Of a stretch of DNA of 64,000 nt, positions 1 to 7,950 are shown piece after piece. This DNA is from an uncultured Bacteroidia bacterium. Lineage in GTDB: Bacteria > Bacteroidota > Bacteroidia > Bacteroidales > F082. The notes beneath the pieces were generated by a model. The model saw nothing but the letters and a program-made list of their open reading frames with translations. It searched no databases and had not been told where the DNA came from. Positions within the stretch are counted from its first letter, which is position 1, and each line of letters begins with the position of its first letter. The DNA is taken from positions 1 through 64,000 of the forward strand of contig CADCGK010000010.1 in assembly GCA_902800965.1 (NCBI GenBank), read 5' to 3'. The position numbers were made by a program, and so were the translations under genes.

Positions 1-84
1 AATGGTGTGTTTCATGTCGTTCTTGTTTTGATGGTTTCTTTTGTTGCAAGCAAATATAAGCATTAAAATCAGCTTTACGAACCC

Positions 85-360
85 CTATCCGAACTTTTTC
101 TGCTGGATATAAAAATAATTCGTTGAAAATGAGTGTGTTGAAAAATTTTTATTACGAACTTTTTCATACCATTCCATTTTGAACAACGGCGCGTTCTGCA
201 TAATGCTTTTATCGTCCGCCATTTCACCGAAACGTTCCGCCTCCTTGAATGATGTCATGGCAGCTTCTTTGTCAAGGTCTTTCTCTGCATAGCCGTTGTA
301 AAGCGCGGCCAAAGCCGCCAACAAGGCAACAAACAACAACAAAGAAGGAATACGTTTCAT
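85..360 (-). CDS. Small exported protein of unknown function
   Basis: This 91-residue protein begins with a basic MKR and a hydrophobic, Ala/Leu-rich stretch (residues 5-20) that looks like a signal peptide or a single membrane anchor. The rest is short, charged and ends in a Lys/Gln-rich tail (QQKKFG). I recognise no domain. It lies downstream of the EF-G2 gene on the same strand, but a hairpin with a U-run at 378-401 separates them, so it may be reached only by read-through. I see no convincing TAnnTTTG promoter of its own. The low complexity of the C-terminus leaves some doubt that the whole frame is real. Confidence 0.5.
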   Translation of the reverse strand: MKRIPSLLLFVALLAALAALYNGYAEKDLDKEAAMTSFKEAERFGEMADDKSIMQNAPLFKMEWYEKVRNKNFSTHSFSTNYFYIQQKKFG

Positions 361-377
361 GATGGAAAAGATAAAAA

Positions 378-401
378 AATCCCGCCATCGCTGACGGGAT
401 T
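378..401 (-). terminator. Hairpin terminator downstream of the EF-G2 gene
   Basis: The arms AATCCCG (378-384) and CGGGATT (395-401) pair perfectly around a 10-base loop. An A-run at 373-379 gives a U-run on the minus-strand transcript, as expected for intrinsic termination after the EF-G2 gene. Confidence 0.7.
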
Positions 402-402
402 C

Positions 403-433
403 TTTCTTCTTTCTTCTGACTTCTGTCTTCTGA
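403..433. repeat. Heptameric tandem tract (TTCTGAC-type words)
   Basis: Four 7-base units of the kind TTTCTTC, TGACTTC and TGTCTTC lie between the stop of the EF-G2 gene and its terminator. On the minus strand they read as GAAGTCA/GAAGAAA words. This is a non-coding member of the dispersed heptamer family. Confidence 0.75.
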
Positions 434-438
434 AAGAT

Positions 439-2574
439 TTACTCTTCTTCCTTCTGGCTCTCTTCGTATTCCTTGAGCAGGCGTTGTTGCACGTCGGTAG
501 GAACCTGGGCATACTCGGCATACTTCATGGTGAAGGTGCCACGGCCCGAGGTGAGTGAGCTGAGGGTGGTGGAGTAACGGTCCATCTCTGCGAACGGGAC
601 CTTGGCGTGGATGGTCTGGTAGCCGTGATCGCTGTCCATACCCATCACGATGCCACGGCGGCCCTGGAGGTCGGTCATCACCGCACCCATGAGGTCGGCA
701 GGCATGCGGACGTCGAGGTCATAGATAGGCTCCATGATCTTCGGGCCAGCGTTCTTGAAGGCCATCGAGAAAGCCATACGGCCGGCGATCTTAAAGGCCA
801 TTTCGTTGGAGTCAACTGGGTGCATCTTACCATCATACACATAGACGATGATGTCGCGTGCGTAGGAACCGGTCAGAGGACCTTGTTCCAGGCGCTCGTT
901 GATACCCTTCAGGATGGCGGGCATGAAACGGGCGTCGATGGCACCACCAACCACGCAGTTGGCGAAGATGAGCTTACCGCCCCAAGGCAGTTCGTACTCG
1001 TCCTTGGTACGCACGGCGAGTTCTTCAGGATCGGTGTAGCCTTCGAAGTAAGGAGCCAACCAGAGGTGCACCTCACCGAACTGACCGCTACCGCCAGACT
1101 GTTTCTTGTGACGATAGTCGGCTTTGGCGGACTTGGTGATGGTCTCACGGTACGGAACCTTAGGCGTGCTGAACTCGACAGCGATCTTGTGGACGTTGTC
1201 GAAGTACCACTTCAGGGTGTTGAGGTGATACTCGCCTTGGCACTGGAGGATGTTCTGACGGAGCTCGCGTGACATGCCGGCGATGACGGTTGGGTCGGTC
1301 TTGTGCATGTCGTTGAGGATACCGCCGAGTTTCTCGTCTTCCTGTGAGTTGGCAGCCTTGATGGCGATCTGGAAGATGGGTTCCGGGAACGGGATGGGTG
1401 GGAAGGCAGCTTCGGCGACTTTGGCATCGACGAGGGTGTCACCCACGCGGCCGTCTTTCAGCTTGATGGTGCAGATGATGTCACCAGCGTTGACCTTTTC
1501 CACTTCCTCACGGTTCTTGCCGCGGAAGGCGAGCAGCTGTGAGATACGTTCCTTGTTGCCGGTACGAGGATTGACGAGGTCCTGGCTCTTGCTCAGAGTG
1601 CCGCCATAGACGCGCATCCAAGCCACGTCGCCGAGGTTTTGCTCAGTGGTGACCTTGAAGATCTGGAGCGCAGTAGGATCGTCGTTGCTGTTGTGGAACT
1701 CGGTGCCGTTCACAGCCTTGATGGCGGGGACGTCAGCCGGGCTCGGGCAGGCGTTGATGAGGAATTCGCAGAGGCGATACACGCCGATGCCGCGTTTGGC
1801 AGCGCCGCAGATCACGGGGAACATCTCACGGTTGATGATACCCAGACGGATACCACGCTCCATGTCTTCCTCGCTGAGGGTCATCTCTTCGAAGAACTTC
1901 TCCATGAGGGCTTCTTCGCCTTCGGCGGCATGCTCGATGAGGCTATTGTGCATCTCTTCGGCCTTGGCCATCTCACCGGCAGGGATATCCTGGATCTCGG
2001 GAGCGCCATTGCCATTCTTGAAGACCAACATCTTCATGAGGATGAGGTCGATGACGGCATTGAAGTCTTCACCAGTGCTCACGGGATATTGGATCGGGGT
2101 GACCTTGTCGCCAAAATACTCCTTCAGGTTGCGGATGGCATTGTCGAAGTTGGCATTGCTGTGGTCGAGCTGGTTGAGGAAGAACACCACGGGTTTCTTG
2201 GTGGTCACGGTGTGACGCCAAGCGTTCTCGGTGGTGGCTTCGACGCCGGCTTGGGCGTTGACGGTCATGACGGCGGTATCGGCAGCGGCGAGGCATGATA
2301 CGATGTCACCGGAGAAATCGGTGAAGCCGGGAGCGTCGAGGATGTTGATCTTCTTGTCGTTGATGATGGTGTTCATCATCGTGGCGTGGACGGAGATCTG
2401 ACGATCCATCTCGATTTGACGATAGTCGGAAACGGTGTTCTTTTCTTCCGTGCTTCCTTTTCTGTTGATGACCTTGCCTTCGAAAAGCATGTTTTCAGCG
2501 AGGGTGGTCTTGCCGGACTTGGCCGCACCGATCAGGGCGATGTTCCGGATCTCGTTGGTCTTGAATTCCTTCAT
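439..2574 (-). CDS. fusA2: Elongation factor G paralogue (EF-G2 type)
   Basis: This 711-residue protein has the full EF-G layout: G domain, domain II, and C-terminal domains III-V. The G-domain motifs are strongly altered. The P-loop is GAAKSGKTT (residues 16-24). Switch I reads DRQISV where EF-G has ERGITI. Motif G3 is DAPGFTDF (80-87), so Phe84 stands where canonical EF-G has the catalytic His of DTPGHVDF. Motif G4 is NQLD (134-137) rather than NKMD. These changes match the second EF-G of Bacteroidota, which in Bacteroides thetaiotaomicron has been reported to support translation without GTP hydrolysis and to matter for gut colonisation. I infer the same class here. The gene is monocistronic, with a TAnnTTTG promoter upstream. 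C-ending codons dominate, which suggests high expression. The housekeeping fusA is not in this window. Confidence 0.9.
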   Translation of the reverse strand: MKEFKTNEIRNIALIGAAKSGKTTLAENMLFEGKVINRKGSTEEKNTVSDYRQIEMDRQISVHATMMNTIINDKKINILDAPGFTDFSGDIVSCLAAADTAVMTVNAQAGVEATTENAWRHTVTTKKPVVFFLNQLDHSNANFDNAIRNLKEYFGDKVTPIQYPVSTGEDFNAVIDLILMKMLVFKNGNGAPEIQDIPAGEMAKAEEMHNSLIEHAAEGEEALMEKFFEEMTLSEEDMERGIRLGIINREMFPVICGAAKRGIGVYRLCEFLINACPSPADVPAIKAVNGTEFHNSNDDPTALQIFKVTTEQNLGDVAWMRVYGGTLSKSQDLVNPRTGNKERISQLLAFRGKNREEVEKVNAGDIICTIKLKDGRVGDTLVDAKVAEAAFPPIPFPEPIFQIAIKAANSQEDEKLGGILNDMHKTDPTVIAGMSRELRQNILQCQGEYHLNTLKWYFDNVHKIAVEFSTPKVPYRETITKSAKADYRHKKQSGGSGQFGEVHLWLAPYFEGYTDPEELAVRTKDEYELPWGGKLIFANCVVGGAIDARFMPAILKGINERLEQGPLTGSYARDIIVYVYDGKMHPVDSNEMAFKIAGRMAFSMAFKNAGPKIMEPIYDLDVRMPADLMGAVMTDLQGRRGIVMGMDSDHGYQTIHAKVPFAEMDRYSTTLSSLTSGRGTFTMKYAEYAQVPTDVQQRLLKEYEESQKEEE

Positions 2575-2625
2575 TTTATCTAATTGTCTTACTGTTGATT
2601 AATATTCAATTTGAGAATCAGCGTG

Positions 2626-2633
2626 CAAAGGTA
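2626..2633 (-). promoter_or_regulatory. Bacteroidota -7 element for the EF-G2 gene
   Basis: CAAAGGTA on the plus strand is TACCTTTG on the minus strand, matching TAnnTTTG about 50 bases ahead of the start codon. I do not see a well-placed -33 TTG. Confidence 0.6.
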
Positions 2634-2641
2634 CGAAAAAA

Positions 2642-3625
2642 TTACAATTGTTTTAAAGAATTGAATATTTTTTCCCATCTATTGTCATCCATCTTAGCGC
2701 CCAGCACTTCGATGATGTTGGCAGCTACAGTGGCGCCCATCTTGGCGCACTTCTCCAACGATTCGCCTTTGACGATTCCTGCCATGAAGCCTGCAGCCCA
2801 CAAATCACCAGCTCCAGTGGTATCGATGACCTTGGCGGGAATGGGATCGATCTTGACCACTTGGTCGCCATGTTGCACGTAAGCGCCTTTGGCACCTACC
2901 TTCACGATGGCGATGTCGCACATCGAAGCCATCTCATGTAGCGCCTCTACGGGTTCTTCAAGCAAGGTGAAAGTCTTGGCTTCGTCTTCGTTGGCAAAGA
3001 GGATGTCAATATAGTCTTTGGCGAGGTGCAGCATGTAATCGCGGTTTTCCCTTACGATGTTGTAGCTGGCCATATCCAAGGCTACCGTCATGCCTTTTTC
3101 TTTGGCCATGGGCAGTATTTTGTCGAGGAGCTCGCGGTTAGAGATGAGATATCCTTCCACATAGAGGATGTCCCATCCGTCGAACATCTCGGGACGGATG
3201 TCATCTGCATTGAGTTCCAAAGCGGCGCCGAGATAGGTGGCAAAGGTACGTTCACCGTCTTTTGAAATGAAGGCTTCGGCGCATCCTGTCGGAGTATCGG
3301 TGGTTAACATCAGCGGTTTGACATGGGTCTTCACCATCTCGTTTTCAAAGAAACGACCTCTTTCATCTCTTCCCACTTTTCCGATATAACCCGTTGGGAT
3401 ACCCAATTTTGAGGCACCACTGATGGTATTGGCCGTTGAGCCACCGGCAGCCATGGCGTAGCCGTAAGGCTTGACGGTCTCGCCGATATGCAGCGAGGTG
3501 TTTGCGTCCACATGGTACATGCCGCCTTTTGGGAGGCGAAGTTGTTCTAGAATATCGTCATTGGGGATTTGGATAAGGATATCGACCAGGGCATTGCCTA
3601 TGCCGAGAATGTTTTTGTATGCCAT
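2642..3625 (-). CDS. PfkB-family carbohydrate/adenosine kinase
   Basis: This 327-residue ribokinase-fold (PfkB) kinase has the N-terminal GIGNALVDI strand and a substrate-binding GGSTANT motif near residue 60. The C-terminal anion-hole and catalytic motif DTTGAGD contains the catalytic Asp. Overall length and motif spacing fit the adenosine-kinase-like branch common in Bacteroidota. It would phosphorylate a sugar or nucleoside in the cytoplasm using ATP; the exact substrate cannot be read from the sequence. It has its own TATCTTTG element at 3649-3656 and ends just before the EF-G2 promoter, so the two minus-strand genes are probably separate units. Confidence 0.88.
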   Translation of the reverse strand: MAYKNILGIGNALVDILIQIPNDDILEQLRLPKGGMYHVDANTSLHIGETVKPYGYAMAAGGSTANTISGASKLGIPTGYIGKVGRDERGRFFENEMVKTHVKPLMLTTDTPTGCAEAFISKDGERTFATYLGAALELNADDIRPEMFDGWDILYVEGYLISNRELLDKILPMAKEKGMTVALDMASYNIVRENRDYMLHLAKDYIDILFANEDEAKTFTLLEEPVEALHEMASMCDIAIVKVGAKGAYVQHGDQVVKIDPIPAKVIDTTGAGDLWAAGFMAGIVKGESLEKCAKMGATVAANIIEVLGAKMDDNRWEKIFNSLKQL

Positions 3626-3648
3626 AGTGTTTGTATTGAAAGAAAGCG

Positions 3649-3656
3649 CAAAGATA
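3649..3656 (-). promoter_or_regulatory. Bacteroidota -7 element for the PfkB kinase
   Basis: CAAAGATA on the plus strand reads TATCTTTG on the minus strand, 24 bases ahead of the kinase start codon. No -33 TTG is found at the usual distance. Confidence 0.6.
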
Positions 3657-3675
3657 AAAAAAAATGAAAAAAAAC

Positions 3676-3705
3676 TTGCAGGGATAAAAAAAAGCTGTAC
3701 CTTTG
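3676..3705 (+). promoter_or_regulatory. Promoter of tRNA-Asn
   Basis: TTG at 3676-3678 and TACCTTTG at 3698-3705 are 19 bases apart, the Bacteroidota sigma-ABfr consensus. The tRNA begins 11 bases downstream. Confidence 0.85.
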
Positions 3706-3716
3706 CAGCCGCAAAT

Positions 3717-3790
3717 GCCTCCTTAGCTCAGTTGGTTAGAGCATCTGACTGTTAATCAGGGGGTCTCAGGTTCAAGTCCTGAAGGGGGCG
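3717..3790 (+). tRNA. tRNA-Asn (anticodon GTT)
   Basis: A full cloverleaf can be drawn. The acceptor stem pairs 3717-3723 with 3783-3789, with one G-U pair. The D arm carries GTTGGTTAGA. The anticodon stem TCTGA/TCAGG closes the loop CTGTTAA with anticodon GTT. The T arm is TCAGG-TTCAAGT-CCTGA and the discriminator is G. CCA is not encoded. Confidence 0.97.
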
Positions 3791-3813
3791 CGTTTCATGT
3801 TATTAATTTTTTG

Positions 3814-3847
3814 AGTAGGTAAGTCGTGAGATGAGCCTACTTTTTTT
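3814..3847 (+). terminator. Probable terminator of tRNA-Asn
   Basis: AGTAGG (3814-3819) pairs with CCTACT (3836-3841) around a 16-base loop and runs straight into seven T residues. The stem is short but well placed. It would also lie at the end of the converging minus-strand operon. Confidence 0.5.
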
Positions 3848-3857
3848 GTTTTTACCA

Positions 3858-5318
3858 TCAATTCTTTCGGCGATAAAAACAAACTGTTACTAATTCTCCA
3901 ATGTCCAACCCTTTGTTGTATTGTGCATTGTGATCAAAATAGTTTATCAGTTCGTAGTTATCTTGAATAAACAAGATATCATTTTCATCAATCGTCTTAT
4001 CTCCTGAAATCAAAATCCATTTTGGTTTGGTAAACGGTTTGGAGGTTTCTTCATTATGAAGCCTAGGCAAATGAAAAGCCAAGGGTGAGTATAGTACTCT
4101 ATTGCATTGAAGCATTCCTTCGTGCTGCATCATTCCCGCTCCGATGCCCGACAGATTGTAATTATAGATTGAGTCGCGTTCGCTTTCGGGTATTTCCTCT
4201 ATGCAATGGTGAAAATTAGCGTAGCTAGTTCTAAAAGGTTCCTTATTCAAAACCAAATCGTTGACAAAAAAACCTATAGGTCTCACTAAGTAAAAAGCAA
4301 TTGGAAGCATCAAGGCAAAAGCTAATCCGAGGTTGGCTTTTCGATACTTTTCAACGTTCATGGTAGCCAAACAAACCACAAATAATGGCATTGTCGCCAT
4401 GAGATAATGTGTGAAACAACGTGTTCCAGAGGAAAGAATAAAGAATGTATAGGAAATCAGTGTAGAGATTAAAACTGTTTTTTGATGCGTTGAATTGATG
4501 CTAAGGAAGGTAACACAGATACCCAAGAAAAGAATATAAAATACGACATTCAAAACATAAAACCGTCTGTTGGGTGTATATCCAAAATACTCAAAATAAG
4601 AAAGAAACGTTCCGTAAACCATTTCTTCCACACCATACAACCCTGCTTTCAAATAGAAATACAAGACACACAGACTGATAACTAACATTACTCCCGAAAA
4701 CAACAGCAAGATATCCGTAAAGAACCTTTTGTATTCTTTTCTCTGAAGGAGAGTAAAATACCAAACAAGGAAATACCCCAAGAAAACACTTGCGTTGTTC
4801 ATGCGTATAAAAGCAATAATGCCCAAACATAACCCAACAACAAACATTTCTATCTTGCGAATTGTTTTATTTGTTTTTAAATACCTGAAATATAAATAAA
4901 TAGGATAAGAAGCAAAGGGCAGACACCATTCTTCTGAAAGGTCACCTCCCTCATAAAAGCACAACAGCAACAACAAAGAAATACCCAAGCAGAAGTAACG
5001 TAAACGTCCTTGATGGTAAAACATAATGATTCTGTCCCATATCACCAATGTAATCATAAGGGACAAAACCTGAAACAATAGAATACAAAAGTTACCTCCC
5101 AGTAACAACCCCAAGGCTTGAATAAAATATAAGAAACAGCCCTTGTTGTCGAAATAATCGATATATAACGTTTTTCCTTTCAAAACAGCAAGTCCCATCT
5201 GTTTGAAAATGGCTGCATCAAAACCCTCAAAAGCATAGAGGAAGGATGTGGATCGTGAAAACAAGGTCACAAACACAAAGGATACAAGAAACAGTATCAG
5301 AGATTTACGCTTCTCCAT
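3858..5318 (-). CDS. GT-C-like multi-pass membrane glycosyltransferase
   Basis: This 486-residue, very hydrophobic protein has about 10-12 predicted membrane segments. An N-terminal loop after the first helix has the acidic FEGFDAAIF segment and YIDYFDNKGCFLYFI. The latter resembles the D-x-K-G-P-x-L-Y signature of undecaprenyl-phosphate-sugar-dependent GT-C (GT39/ArnT-like) enzymes, with Cys in place of Pro. By family it would move a sugar from a lipid carrier onto a periplasmic acceptor; donor and acceptor are unknown. It is the last gene of the minus-strand polysaccharide operon and overlaps the preceding gene by 14 bases. The gene is visibly AT-richer than its neighbours, as is common for glycan-locus membrane proteins. 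Confidence 0.75.
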   Translation of the reverse strand: MEKRKSLILFLVSFVFVTLFSRSTSFLYAFEGFDAAIFKQMGLAVLKGKTLYIDYFDNKGCFLYFIQALGLLLGGNFCILLFQVLSLMITLVIWDRIIMFYHQGRLRYFCLGISLLLLLCFYEGGDLSEEWCLPFASYPIYLYFRYLKTNKTIRKIEMFVVGLCLGIIAFIRMNNASVFLGYFLVWYFTLLQRKEYKRFFTDILLLFSGVMLVISLCVLYFYLKAGLYGVEEMVYGTFLSYFEYFGYTPNRRFYVLNVVFYILFLGICVTFLSINSTHQKTVLISTLISYTFFILSSGTRCFTHYLMATMPLFVVCLATMNVEKYRKANLGLAFALMLPIAFYLVRPIGFFVNDLVLNKEPFRTSYANFHHCIEEIPESERDSIYNYNLSGIGAGMMQHEGMLQCNRVLYSPLAFHLPRLHNEETSKPFTKPKWILISGDKTIDENDILFIQDNYELINYFDHNAQYNKGLDIGELVTVCFYRRKN

Positions 5319-6099
5319 GTTGCATGGCCTCCATCATTAAAACCGCTTTCACATTGGGATTCTTGATCATTTTTCTGAAAGAATACAGCAGTTTCACCGC
5401 CATTTTCATCCACCATTGGTAATGTACTTCAAGCTTGCAATAGGCTTTACGGAAGTTGAAGTTTTGGGTTAAAAACTCATGGATGTGGGAATGCTCCGTG
5501 ATGCTTCGGGATCCGTCGGAGACATACCTGAACCCTCGTTCTTGCAGGTAATATTGATTCATGGCGTGATACAATCCGTAATACGGATAGCTGCCATTAT
5601 ACTTGTAACGGGGTCTCAAACCGCTTAGATCATATTCACAGCTGTCGTTCCAACGCCTGACACAGCTGAACCCAACTAGTTCAGCGCTTTCTTTGTCAAA
5701 GACTCCCCAATAGTCAAATTCATATTGGTCAAGGTAATACTTGAATATTTCCTCGCTCATCGTCCTATCTTTGACAGCGTAGTCGGCGTAGGTTTCTGCG
5801 ATAATGGGATAGCCGTTTTCTTTCAGTAATGCTTGGTCAATAAGACGGTAATTGAATGAGTTTTGCGCATGCCTGATCTTGTTTCTGACCCTTGGGCTCA
5901 GCTCTTCCATGTCGCCAAATCGGTCTTTGATGATGTACCAAAAACTTGTTTCTTCATGGCAATCAAAATCGTAGGTGTTCCTGACCAACAAACCACCTTG
6001 TTTCAGAAGGGCTTTTTTCTCTTCTTTGTTTAGCTTTGGCTCTTCATGCGGTGCTCCCGAAAAACGCCATGCCTTGCGATATAGATGATAATTGGGCAT
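5305..6099 (-). CDS. FemAB/GNAT-like acyltransferase of the polysaccharide locus
   Basis: This is a 264-residue soluble protein. The middle section (about 110-210) reads like a GNAT/FemAB fold: WGVFDKESAELVGFSCVRRW is followed by PYYGLYHAMNQYYLQERGFRYVSDGSRS, similar to the predicted acetyl-transfer domains found in O-antigen and capsule clusters. I cannot show catalytic residues, so the acyl-transfer role is an inference from fold-like patterns and context. Its start overlaps the stop of the upstream GT2 gene as TGATG, and its 3' end overlaps the GT-C gene by 14 bases, so the three are translationally coupled. Confidence 0.6.
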   Translation of the reverse strand: MPNYHLYRKAWRFSGAPHEEPKLNKEEKKALLKQGGLLVRNTYDFDCHEETSFWYIIKDRFGDMEELSPRVRNKIRHAQNSFNYRLIDQALLKENGYPIIAETYADYAVKDRTMSEEIFKYYLDQYEFDYWGVFDKESAELVGFSCVRRWNDSCEYDLSGLRPRYKYNGSYPYYGLYHAMNQYYLQERGFRYVSDGSRSITEHSHIHEFLTQNFNFRKAYCKLEVHYQWWMKMAVKLLYSFRKMIKNPNVKAVLMMEAMQHGEA

Positions 6100-6854
6100 C
6101 AGAGTCGTTTTTTAATGGCGTTGAAAGCATAACTGAAAAAGAAGCACAACGTCTTGAAGAAAGACATCTTTTCGTGTTGGCGATAGACCCTCCAGAGATC
6201 AGTCGCAGCTTTCATCTTGTTGGAGCTGGCGGATTTTCTCCGGATACGATAGGAGGTTAAAGGTTCCTCGATGGCGTAAGCCTTGAAGCCTTTTTTCAGG
6301 ATATCGAGCCAAGTGGCGGTGTCTTCGCTAGTGCGGAAGTTGGGCACATTCACTTGGCCTACCCTATCCTTGTCAAGCATCACGGTAGAACAACCTATGA
6401 TGGTATTTCGAAGATAGTCGTTGTAGTTTAAATCGCCTGCCGTATGGATAGTCTTTCCCAAGGTTTTTCCGTTTTCGTCGATCAGGTCGTACGAGGAATA
6501 GCTGAATTCCACCTTGTGTTCCTGCATGAACTGTAGCTGTTGTTGTAGCTTGTTGGGATGCCATACGTCATCGGCATCAAGAAACGCCAGGTAGCGTCCC
6601 GTTGAGTTTTCGATACAGCGGTTTCGTGTAGGGGCAATGCCGGAATGTTCCGCGTTGACGGAAAAACGGATCCGCTCGTCTTGTTCTGCGATGCTTTGTA
6701 CCAAAGCCACCGTCCCGTCGGTCGAGGCATCGTCCACGATAAGTAGTTCCCAATCAGTATAGGTTTGGTTGATCACCGAATGGATAGTATCGGCGATATA
6801 CCGTTCCATGTTGTAACATGGCATGATGACGGAAACCAACGGCTGTTTTTCCAT
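6099..6854 (-). CDS. Family 2 glycosyltransferase
   Basis: This 251-residue GT-A enzyme opens with VSVIMPCYNMERYI and the nucleotide-sugar site VDDASTDGT (about residues 41-49). The metal-binding DxD appears as FLDADDVWHP near residue 95. A C-terminal TSYRIRRKSASSNK segment is typical of the WcaA/SpsA group. It would add a sugar from a nucleotide donor to a lipid-linked glycan on the cytoplasmic face; specificity is not visible. It overlaps manC by one base (TAATG) and the next gene by one base (TGATG), placing it firmly in the operon. Confidence 0.9.
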   Translation of the reverse strand: MEKQPLVSVIMPCYNMERYIADTIHSVINQTYTDWELLIVDDASTDGTVALVQSIAEQDERIRFSVNAEHSGIAPTRNRCIENSTGRYLAFLDADDVWHPNKLQQQLQFMQEHKVEFSYSSYDLIDENGKTLGKTIHTAGDLNYNDYLRNTIIGCSTVMLDKDRVGQVNVPNFRTSEDTATWLDILKKGFKAYAIEEPLTSYRIRRKSASSNKMKAATDLWRVYRQHEKMSFFKTLCFFFSYAFNAIKKRL

Positions 6855-7921
6855 TATTTCAATCCTTCAATCCAAATCTTAATCTTTTGTTCGTCATGAA
6901 GCTTACATACGAGGAGGGAATGGTCTCGATAAGCCACAAGATAATCTTCCAAACCCTCCACCACAGCTTCGATACCTTCCTCAACATTGACGATGGTATT
7001 CTTGTTGTCGACGGAGACCACTTTGCCACGTATAGTGTTGCCGTTGTTATCCTTTTTGGCGTGTGTAAACAGTGAACCCCAGGTGCCGATGTCGCTCCAA
7101 CCAAAGTCGGCGGGAATGGTATAGGTATCAGGTGACTTCTCCATGATACCATAGTCGATGCTGATATTGGGGCAGTCCACAAAATGGTCGTTGATGAAGT
7201 CTTGTTCTTCCGAGGTTCCGAAGTTGTTGACACCTTTCTCGAAGACCTTGACTATTTCTGGAAGATAGTTTTTGAAGGCGTTCATGATGCCTTTCAACGT
7301 CCAAAGGAAGATGCCGGAATTCCAGAAGAAATTACCAGAATCAAGAAATTTTTGAGCAGTTTCATGATCCGGTTTTTCTTTAAACATTTCAACTTTCACC
7401 ACTTTTTCACTCCTCATTCCCAACTCCTCACTCCTCACTCCACATTGGATATAGCCATAACCCGTCTCTGGCCTTGAAGGTTTGATGCCAATAGTCATCA
7501 ATGCCTGAGGCTGTTGTTTTAGAAAATTGAATCCCAGATGGATGATACGTTGGAATTCTTTTTCATTGGTCACAAGATGGTCTGCGGGTGTAACCACGAT
7601 GTTAGCGTCTTGGCATTGGCTTTGGATATGATAGCAGGCGTAGGCGATGCAGGGTGCGGTGTTACGTCTGGCGGGTTCGCAAAGCACTTGTTCGGGTTTC
7701 AGCATGGGCAGGTGTTCGAGGACGAGATGTTTGTAGGCAGCGTTTGTCACCACAAGGAAGTTCTCATCGGGAATGACGGGACTGAAACGTTCGTAGGTGC
7801 TACGAATAAAGCTTTTTCCTGTTCCAAGGATATCGAGGAACTGTTTGGGATAATTGTCTTTGCTGAGTGGCCAAAAACGGCTTCCAATGCCGCCAGCCAT
7901 GATGATGCAATAGTTGCTCAT
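6854..7921 (-). CDS. manC: Mannose-1-phosphate guanylyltransferase
   Basis: This 355-residue nucleotidyltransferase converts mannose-1-phosphate and GTP to GDP-mannose. The N-terminal signature MAGGIGSRFWPLSKDNYPKQ is intact, as are PADH (around 115), the PETGYGYIQ strand and the FKEKPD motif. It lacks the C-terminal isomerase domain of bifunctional AlgA-type enzymes. Between the PETGYGYIQ strand and FKEKPD it carries an odd insert, GVRSEELGMRSEK, encoded by a heptameric tandem tract at 7408-7442; the insert lies where the family has a variable loop, so activity is probably kept. It is preceded by an 8-base-period tract at the capD junction and followed by a one-base overlap with the GT2 gene. 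Confidence 0.93.
   Translation of the reverse strand: MSNYCIIMAGGIGSRFWPLSKDNYPKQFLDILGTGKSFIRSTYERFSPVIPDENFLVVTNAAYKHLVLEHLPMLKPEQVLCEPARRNTAPCIAYACYHIQSQCQDANIVVTPADHLVTNEKEFQRIIHLGFNFLKQQPQALMTIGIKPSRPETGYGYIQCGVRSEELGMRSEKVVKVEMFKEKPDHETAQKFLDSGNFFWNSGIFLWTLKGIMNAFKNYLPEIVKVFEKGVNNFGTSEEQDFINDHFVDCPNISIDYGIMEKSPDTYTIPADFGWSDIGTWGSLFTHAKKDNNGNTIRGKVVSVDNKNTIVNVEEGIEAVVEGLEDYLVAYRDHSLLVCKLHDEQKIKIWIEGLK
7408..7442. repeat. Heptameric tandem tract inside manC
   Basis: Five 7-base units (CACTCCT, CATTCCC, AACTCCT and relatives) run without interruption. On the coding strand they read as GGAGTGA-type words and encode the SEELGMRSE segment of ManC, in frame. Confidence 0.85.
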
Positions 7922-7926
7922 TTAGA

Positions 7927-7950
7927 AGTTGTTCAGTTAATCAGTTGTTC
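7927..7950. repeat. 8-base-period tandem tract at the capD/manC junction
   Basis: Three 8-base units (AGTTGTTC, AGTTAATC, AGTTGTTC) fill most of the intergenic space and enter the stop codon of the wbpM-like gene (7949-7951). The period differs from the heptamer family, but position and style are the same. Confidence 0.7.

Noticed and set aside
403..433. Repeat tracts as possible CRISPR arrays
   Set aside because: Units are only 7 bases, adjacent and without spacers, and no cas genes are in the window.
607..2298. Long plus-strand open frames opposite the EF-G2 gene
   Set aside because: They have no start context or recognisable domain and exist because the C-rich codon use of the EF-G2 gene leaves the opposite strand free of stops.
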